Source: Silurus meridionalis (Eukaryota > Chordata > Actinopteri > Siluriformes > Siluridae). From it: a stretch of DNA of 64,000 bases. Under the pieces are notes generated by a model, which did no database searches, was not told the DNA's origin, and saw only the letters and a program-made list of their open reading frames with translations. The position numbers were made by a program, and so were the translations under genes. Shown piece after piece: positions 57,637-64,000 of the stretch. Each line of letters starts with the position of its first letter. Within the stretch, counting starts at the first letter, position 1. The DNA lies in assembly GCF_014805685.1 (NCBI RefSeq), contig NC_060911.1, positions 5,246,212-5,310,211 on the forward strand, read 5' to 3'.

Positions 57637-58843
57637 CAGGTGCATCCCAATAAATTAGAATATTATTAAAAATTTGATTTATTTTAGTAATTCAATACAA
57701 AAAGTGAATCTCATTATATAGACTCATCACACACAGACTGATATATTTCAAGTGTTTATTTCTAATGAATACAGCTAATGAAAACCCAAAATTCAGTATC
57801 TCAGGAAATTAGAATATAATTTAAGATCAATTAAAAAAAATAAAGATTTTTAACATAAAAATGTTGGACTACTGAAAAGTACAAACATGTACAGAACTCA
57901 TTACTCCATTTGCATGAATTACTGTGGCATGGAGGAGATCGGTCTGTGACGCTGCTGACGTGTTATGGAAGCCCAGGTTTGCTTTGATATCAGCCTTTAG
58001 CACTTCTACTTTATTGGGTCTGGTGTGGAAAGTTTGCTGGCCAATCAAGCACATGGATACCATTTTCCTTGAACCAGATATTAGTACTTTTGGCAGTGTG
58101 GGCAGGTGGCAATTCTTGTTGGAAATTGAAATTAGCATCTCCATAAAGCTGGTCAGCAAAGGGGAAGCATGAAGCGCTCTAAAACTTCCTGGTAGATAGC
58201 TGTGCTGACCTTGGACTAAAACACAGTGGACCAACACCAGCAGATGACATGACACCCCAAACCACCACTGACTGTGCAAACTTTACACTGAACCTCAAGC
58301 AACTTGGATTCTGTGCCTTTCTTCGCTTCCTCCAGACTCTGGGACCTTGATTTCCAATTTAAATGCAAAATTTTCTTTCCCTTCATCTGAAAAGACGACT
58401 TTGGCCCATTTGCATTAATGTGCTTGGATACAGCACTCTGTAAACAGCAGCTTCTTTAGCGATGACCTTTTGTGTCTTCCCCTCCATGTGCAGGGTGTCA
58501 ATGATCGTCTTCTGGATAACTGTCAAGTCAGCAGTCTTCCCCCATTATTGTGAAGCCTGAACCAGACTGAGACACCATTTAAAGGCTCAGGAAACCTTCG
58601 CAGGTGTTTGGATTTAATGAGCTGATTAGAGTGTGACACCGCCAGTCTTCAATATTTAACTTTTTAACAATAATCTCTTGTGACAAAGTCACAAAATTTT
58701 CTCAAAATTAAGAGGAATAAACACTTGAAATATATCAGTCTGTGTGTGATGAATCTATATAATATACACGTTTCACTTTTTGTATTGAATTACTCAAATA
58801 AAGCAACTTTTTAATGATATACTCATTTCTTGAGATGTACCTG
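57637..58843 (-). mobile_element. Tc1-like element with TIRs, family F
   Basis: The left end is CAGGTGCATCCCAATAAATT. The complement of the right end is CAGGTACATCTCAAGAAATG. TA lies at 57635-57636 and 58844-58845. Inverted similarity continues inward ('AATTCAATACAAAAAGTGAA' near 57690 and its complement near 58780). Length 1207 bp, shorter than the roughly 1.6 kb I recall for the family, so internally deleted. Confidence 0.9.
57869..58600 (-). pseudogene. Tc1-like transposase, family F, broken
   Basis: The longest minus-strand frame is 58279-57869 (136 codons), starting MHSQWWFGVSCHLLVLVHCV. It covers the decayed catalytic part. At 58380-58560 the minus strand still shows the DNA-binding start ('DLTVIQKTIIDTL'-like wording from 'GTCAATGATCGTCTTCTGGA'). 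A deletion between them removes the second helix-turn-helix and the linker. Confidence 0.75.
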
Positions 58844-58902
58844 TATATCATATCATATATATATATATTCATATACAATATATCAATATTTGTGAAAATA
58901 TT

Positions 58903-58903
<1 letters not shown>

Positions 58904-58953
<50 letters not shown>
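58904..58953. repeat. (TA)n microsatellite
   Basis: About 20 TA units and a short GTGTGT end, 60 bp right of the family F element. Confidence 0.95.
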
Positions 58954-59044
58954 TATTTATTTATATTTATTTGAGAGGTTTTCAGTTTTTCCCTTTTCTT
59001 TTTAACTAGCCTACTAGGTTTAAACGTGGCATGTGTTTACAAAG

Positions 59045-59690
59045 TTTTACAAGCCCAGTTTCATAAAGTTGGGCCCAAAATGTAAATAAAAATCGTAAAA
59101 ATAATTATTTGCAATCTTATAAAACCATTTTCAATTCTCACTAGAATGTAGAAAGCATGTCAAATGTTTAAACTGAGTAATGTTCTAATTTAAGGGGGAA
59201 AAAAGGATATTTTAAAATTGTAGCTGTAACGTGTCAGAGCCATGTTTACCACTGTGTAGCATCCCCTCTTTTTTTAACAACAGTCTGTATATATCTGGGA
59301 ACTGAGAAGACCAGTTGCTAGAGTTGTGGTAGAGGATTGTTGTCCCATTCATGCCTGAGACAGGTTTCTCACTGCTCAACAGTCCTGCGTTTTCTGTCTT
59401 TTTTTTTTTGTTTGTTTTAGATTGCAACCATTTATTAATTTTTTTATTGGGGAATGGTCTGGACTGTAGCATTGACTACAGGATTGTAGCAATTTAGTAT
59501 TGTCATGATGAAATATTCGTTGCCTTCCCTGAAAAAAAAAATAAAATGACATTGATGGAAGCATGTGTTGCTCTTGGAGTTGGGGTTGTACTGTCATGAA
59601 CGCTTTAGTTGAGTCATGTGATTTGGGCAAGCTCCTCGCCATTTCCTATTGTCCTGCTAACCAGCAACTTAAATAAAGCCTCTCAATACT
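59045..59690 (-). mobile_element. DNA-transposon relic, family not assigned
   Basis: 'AAGTTGGGCCCAAAATGTAA' 'ATAAAAA', 'TGTATATATCTGGGAACTGA' 'GAAGACCAGTTGCTAGAGTT', 'GTTGTCCCATTCATGCCTGA', 'TTCCCTGAAAAAAAAAATAA' and 'GGAAGCATGTGTTGCTCTTG' match, from memory, a dispersed repeat present in many teleosts. The right end is not found. Confidence 0.55.
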
Positions 59691-60442
59691 CTACATACAG
59701 TAACCCAACAGTGTCCTGATCTTATAGCAGACTTGTAGTTATAACATAACTAATTTAAACTGGTATATACTGGTTCAAAATGTCAGTGTATTGTGAGAAA
59801 GATTTGAGAATCAGAATGTTTTATAAAAATCTTGTAGTATCAATATCATAAACGTTCCTGTCTACATATTGTGTGGATCAATATAGATATAGTCTATGAA
59901 TATTTTTTCCTTTTTGGCCTTATCTAAATCTAGCCACCTGTATCCTTCTCCAATATAAATTATTCTATAGGCTTAGCCTGAAATTCACAGTAAGCACACT
60001 TAAGGACATGAAAGAATCAAGCCTCAAGGCCTCAGATATTTTCATTTAATACACAGTAAATTCTCTTTTTTCCCTTGTCTCACTCATTTCATTCTCTTTC
60101 TTAGCTCTGCTTTATGGGTGGGATGTGGTGGGAGGTGTCACAACACCATCTAAAAATACTATGCCAGTCACATGATTCACATGATGTCATATTAAATGTA
60201 AAAGGAAGCCTATGGGTGAGTGCTAGTAGTGTGTTAATTATGTCTTGGGGAATTTGAGAACATTGCATCACTTTTAAATAGTATTGGTGACACTGGTGAT
60301 CATAGGAGACGTTAAGGTTTCTGACTAACACAAAGACTACTTGTAGTTGCACATTTGGGGCATTTAGACAACATTTTCACTTGCCATTGTGGCTAAGTAA
60401 GAATTTTATCAATGTTTTGCAACAACTGGGGTGATGTGATTT

Positions 60443-60483
60443 AAAAAAAAAACAAAAAAACACAAAAAAAAAAAAAAAAAAAA
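60443..60483. repeat. A-rich tract
   Basis: Poly-A with C and G interruptions, just left of the second hAT-like copy. Confidence 0.9.
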
Positions 60484-60725
60484 GAAACTGATGCGTCATG
60501 ATGTACATATCCAGCAATTAAAACCATACGTGTGGAAAAATAGCAAAAGTTCCATTCGGTATCCTGATGATTTATGTAATTTTAAACACGAAGATTACTT
60601 TAAAACATTTACAATTATATTTTGTCTTTATAATCTATGTTGAGTCTGGTTTCACCAATAATAAACATACATTTGCATAAAGCCAAGTTTATATTTGTCC
60701 ATGTTAACATTACATGAAGACTGTT
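60482..60725. mobile_element. non-autonomous hAT-like element, copy 2, fragment
   Basis: 'TCATGATGTACATATCCAGC' 'AATTAAAACCATACGTGTGG' and 'ATATTTGTCCATGTTAACAT' are collinear with the interior of 53568-54092. Terminal repeats are not seen. Confidence 0.6.
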
Positions 60726-61514
60726 GATATTCATTTTCTTCTCATTTCAATAATTGCTAAATAACCTCAACTCATTCACCTCCTATAACCTGAAAGAAGG
60801 AACCATTTCCACAAAGAAGTTGCTCAAACAGATTTATACTCCAATACTGAAATACACTGCAAAGTGCTTAGCCATCATGACCAAAGGAGGTGGGGTTGGG
60901 AAAACATTAAGATTTGTTATACTCTCATGGCTGACAAGTTATTAAAAATGCATAGACTGCAAAGAAACCAGAGGCCTTTCGTTCCACAATCTTTAAATAA
61001 AACTTTAATGCCGGAGTCCAACAACAGCTATTAGTCTTCTCAGCCTTCACATTGAAGCTTTTTCAACAGAAATGTGGCTTTTGATCGATGACACTTAGCT
61101 TTGATAAAACTATCTTTTTCATTGCATAATGGAACCCTTTATTATTTCTCATGTTGTTTCTCAGGGATCCATTAATCCATGCTCAAATGCTTTCTTTTTT
61201 TCTTCTACATAAAATGTTTCAACATGAAGTCATTTTCTAATACCAGCAGTTCAACAATGCTCCTAAAATGTACATTTATTAAAAATGAATATGAACTGAG
61301 TTATTAAAGTTATCTAAAAGAATAAAGGGTCAATTCATTGACCATAGGTTTTTTTATGACTTCATTTGAACAAGATCTAATAGTAAGTAAAATAAAATTA
61401 TTGTTTATTCCTCCCCCCCCTTTAATCATTCCTCTACTCTTATATTCTCCCCTTTTTCTAGTCTGGAATCTTTTGCCTTCAAAGTGTGTATACAAATCTG
61501 GTGGTCACTTACAG

Positions 61515-61742
61515 TATAGACCTTTCAGCCATACCATAAAAACCACCTTGTAATATTATATAGGTTCTTCCTTGGTCCACTTTACAAGACCTGCCATTTT
61601 GGGGATGCCCTGGCCCAGCAGTCAAGCCATCTCAATTTGGCCTTTGTAGCAGTCACTCAGATCCTAACACTTTCCTGTTTTTTTCTGCTTCCAACACAAC
61701 TTTGAGAGCTGACTGTTTAATCAGGAAGGACCTCTTAAGATT
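61515..61742 (-). mobile_element. Tc1-like family B, internally deleted antisense copy
   Basis: 'CATACCATAAAAACCACCTT' 'GTAATATTATATAGG' is the terminus. It is joined directly to antisense of the transposase N-terminal region: 'TTTTGGGGATGCCCTGGCCC' 'AGCAGTCAAGCCATCTCAAT' 'TTGGCCTTTGT'. This is the same family as the sense fragment at 2691-3105. About 0.9 kb of the middle is missing. Confidence 0.75.
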
Positions 61743-62099
61743 AGACTCTTATGAGCTTATAATAAGTTGTCCAAAATGCTTCTTCATATTCTTTTAATTC
61801 AGAATCTTTTGAATTCATTAATGTAAAACAAAATCTAGCAATAGAAGTTTGACTTAGCTAACGTTAGACAAGTATGTATTTAATGTTATTTAACAATATT
61901 TATTGTAAATGCCTTTTTTTTTTTTTTTTAAATGGCATTGGCATGGTTTACCACAAAAAATAAATTCAGAAAGTAGATCCCTACACAGCCCCTTGTCAGT
62001 ATCATAAACTGTGACAATACCTATTAACCCTTGCATATTGCTTGGCCTATCATACATCACTGATTACTTACAACTGTTTTTTAACAGTAATTAACACAC

Positions 62100-62412
62100 C
62101 TACGTTTACAAAATTATTTTGCCTTTAAATGTACTTAAGTATCCAATGTACTATGATTTATTATGGCTATAATGTTCCTATTATAATTTTTGGCAACTCA
62201 GTTTATGTAAAATGACTCTAATGTTACTCTCAGCACACCAATCTATTAAGAGAATTATACTAATAAATCAAACGCTGATTGATATCTATTACAATTATCA
62301 TGAGCCAAAAACCTTCTTTTTAACTACTTAAAAAGAAAAAAGGAATCAAGTCAGGAGTTTCTTTTATCATGTATTCCTCTCAAAATGTTCTGCCTGCTGT
62401 TCAAATATCTTA
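62100..62412 (+). mobile_element. old dispersed repeat R3, second copy
   Basis: Collinear with 35491-35790: 'TTTGCCTTTAAATGTACTTA' 'AGTATCCAATGTACTATGAT', 'GGCAACTCAGTTTATGTAAA' 'ATGACTCTAATGTTACT', 'CTTCTTTTTAACTACTT' and 'TATTCCTCTCAAAATGTTCT'. The hAT-like right end seen in the first copy is missing. Confidence 0.6.
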
Positions 62413-63684
62413 TTTTGTATTAAAATGTGCAAAAAAGCATGTCTTGTCTTTCTTGCATGTTTACTTTGAAGTATGTGCACATGGATTTGCCATTTTGCGC
62501 CTATTAATTTTAAATAGAAAACAAAAAAGAATGTGCAGTGTTATAGGCTTGTAAGTGATGAGAAACTAATCTGTATTTAGTTTTCCCTCTTTGCCAGACA
62601 GTGTGTTCAACAATGTTGGTACAGTATAGGACCATATTTGCATTCTTTTTTTTATTAATATTTTTTAAAAAATTGACCTTCCACTGTAGCTCACTAGTTT
62701 CATCCTACAGAAAAAAAAACAGAACGAATACAAGACATCGATATAGACAAGGCTTGGGGTTATAGCTGGGGTTAAACTGTGCCCTTATCTCTCATAGGCA
62801 GGCTCCATTGGAACTTTTAGTATTGAGAGACAAAGAGCAGGGCCTGATCCACAAAGGTGAATAGTGGGGGCCCTTAGAGTATGACCCCAAGTAGGGCTCA
62901 TCTTTGGCTTTCAGGGAAACAATGTCTTGCAGCATGGCTTATTAGTCACGCTAATCTATTGGGGCCAAATTTGCTGAGTTGGGTTGAAAAAACATGTAAA
63001 TATTACTAGTCATTTATAGTCACAGGCCCAGTAGCCTTCAAACAGTGAAAATTTGATTAAGGTAGTAATAAAAGGGGGCAAACAGCATGAAAAAGGTGGA
63101 AAGGGTTAGTGGGGAAATATCAACTCCATCCCTGAGGTTGCTAGCATAATACTAACTATTAGCAATGCTTTAACCAACTTGTCTCTGAACTTTTTGGTTT
63201 TGGCTAGACATGGGTAATAAGCCTGTCAGTGGTAGCCAGAGGCATATAATTTAGGCAACCACTTGGGCTGTGTGATGAGAGCTGACAGAGAGGGATATCT
63301 GACTTGATAAAAGTTATGATAGAAATTAAGTAAAAACTCCAGCCTTTTTAAATGTAACTTTACAACCTTCCTGTAAGTGTGAGCAACAAAAATGATTTGA
63401 ACATATGAAAAACAAGAACGCAAACTAAAACATCTATAATTGTATTGCACTTTCTTTCTTCAGTGTCTGTGTATCATTTTAGCTGGCAATTGTGTAACTC
63501 TGTTCATTGTTGGCTACGGATAATTTATACAGCGAGCTGTAAACAAGTTAATTATTTGAACATGTTGATTGAGTGTATGCTTTAAGAGCTTTAATTAAAT
63601 GTACTGAGCTAAAGTCACTCAGCAGAGCAAAGCACTGGGGTCCCTGGATAAATCCTGAGCTCGGGTTACTGTCAGTGTTGGGTT

Positions 63685-63930
63685 CCGCATGATCCTCTAT
63701 TTTCCACACGGGTTTTCCCCAGGCTCTCTGGTTTTCTGCCATCTCCCAAGGTTAATTGGTTACTCTATATCACCCTTAGGTGTGAATTTGAATGCTTACA
63801 TGGCAATAGGTTGACGTCCCATGATAATATCCCAGCTTGATGCTCAGAGTTCCTGGGATAGTCTCTGAATCCTCAGAACAGTTTTTGAATCTTCAAAGAT
63901 GGAAGATGAAATAACGAACGAGCTTTTTAT
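63685..63930 (+). repeat. dispersed SINE-like repeat, decayed
   Basis: 'GGTTGACGTCCCATGATAAT' 'ATCCCAGCTTGATGCTCAGA' 'GTTCCTGGGATAGTCTCTGA' 'ATCC' followed by 'GAAGATGAAATAACGAACGA' resembles the 'GGCGTCCCATCCAGGGTGTA' ... 'GTTCCCGGGATAGGCTCCGG' ... 'GAATGAATGAACGA' repeat common in teleosts. Confidence 0.6.
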
Positions 63931-64000
63931 ACTTATAGGAATTGTTACAAAATATACAGGCCATAAATATGTAGAATATATAAAAAAAAAACATGTATAA

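Larger units (their letters stand above)
50895..64000 (+). other. probable 5' part of intron 1 of the KChIP gene
   Basis: No stretch encoding the conserved second exon (SVEDELE..VRHRPE) or any EF-hand loop is found after the exon. If the exon is used as in other KChIP4a transcripts, everything downstream here is intron. This interpretation depends on the exon call. Unannotated parts at 50900-51810, 51875-52890, 54100-54405, 54645-56950, 57390-57630, 59695-60480, 60730-61510, 61745-62095 and 62415-63680 show no other structure I can support. Confidence 0.55.

Noticed and set aside
50895..64000. KChIP exon 2 or EF-hand exons
   Set aside because: I looked for SVEDELE/VRHRPE-type sequence and for DxDxDG loops with a following Glu preceded by AG and followed by GT, and found none.

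Overview
The window looks like intronic and intergenic DNA from a teleost fish. It is AT-rich, has no dense coding, and carries long GT, AT, CT, GATA and GACA microsatellites. Relics of many Tc1/mariner, hAT and non-LTR elements of types common in fish are present. The abundance of one internally deleted Tc1-like family (14 copies or pieces, A1 to A14) is reminiscent of catfishes and their otophysan relatives. That placement rests on memory of the family and is only an inference.

Only one stretch is recognisable as host protein-coding sequence. An exon at 50789-50894 (+) encodes the membrane-inserting N-terminus of a Kv4 potassium-channel interacting protein (KChIP). It is the KChIP4a-type K-channel inactivation suppressor (KIS) segment, followed by a splice donor in phase 1. 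The EF-hand exons of that gene are not in the window, so the remaining 13 kb downstream is read as the start of a large first intron. A very large, promoter-rich gene such as kcnip4 fits this best, but another KChIP paralogue is not excluded. A second candidate first exon at 37917-38070 (+) has an unrelated sequence but the same logic: an ATG, one hydrophobic segment, and a phase-1 donor after a G. It could be an undescribed alternative N-terminus of the same gene. A decayed partial duplicate of it lies 1.2 kb upstream, at 36660-36900.

Layout. 1-30 kb: intergenic or intronic DNA with A-family Tc1 copies. Two of these copies are interrupted by other Tc1 elements at nearly the same TA site. The block also holds a Penelope-like reverse-transcriptase relic, an RTE-like LINE tail, a 165-bp tandem duplication and several retroposons. 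30.6-34.1 kb: three Tc1-like relics in a row, all with transposase on the minus strand, two of them abutting long TA tracts. 35-41 kb: an old repeat, SINE fragments, the candidate novel exon and its duplicate, a GA/GATA/GACA compound repeat, and a transposon with terminal inverted repeats. 41-50 kb: A-family copies, an RTE-like tail, an old CATTATAA-rich repeat, and a hAT relic that still encodes part of a BED zinc finger. 50-51 kb: the KChIP promoter region and exon. 51-64 kb: probable intron 1, with hAT, Tc1 and SINE relics and a decayed unassigned reading frame at 56.95-57.39 kb.

No tRNA, rRNA, CRISPR array or intact transposase gene was found. Nearly all transposon reading frames are broken, so the mobile elements here look inactive.
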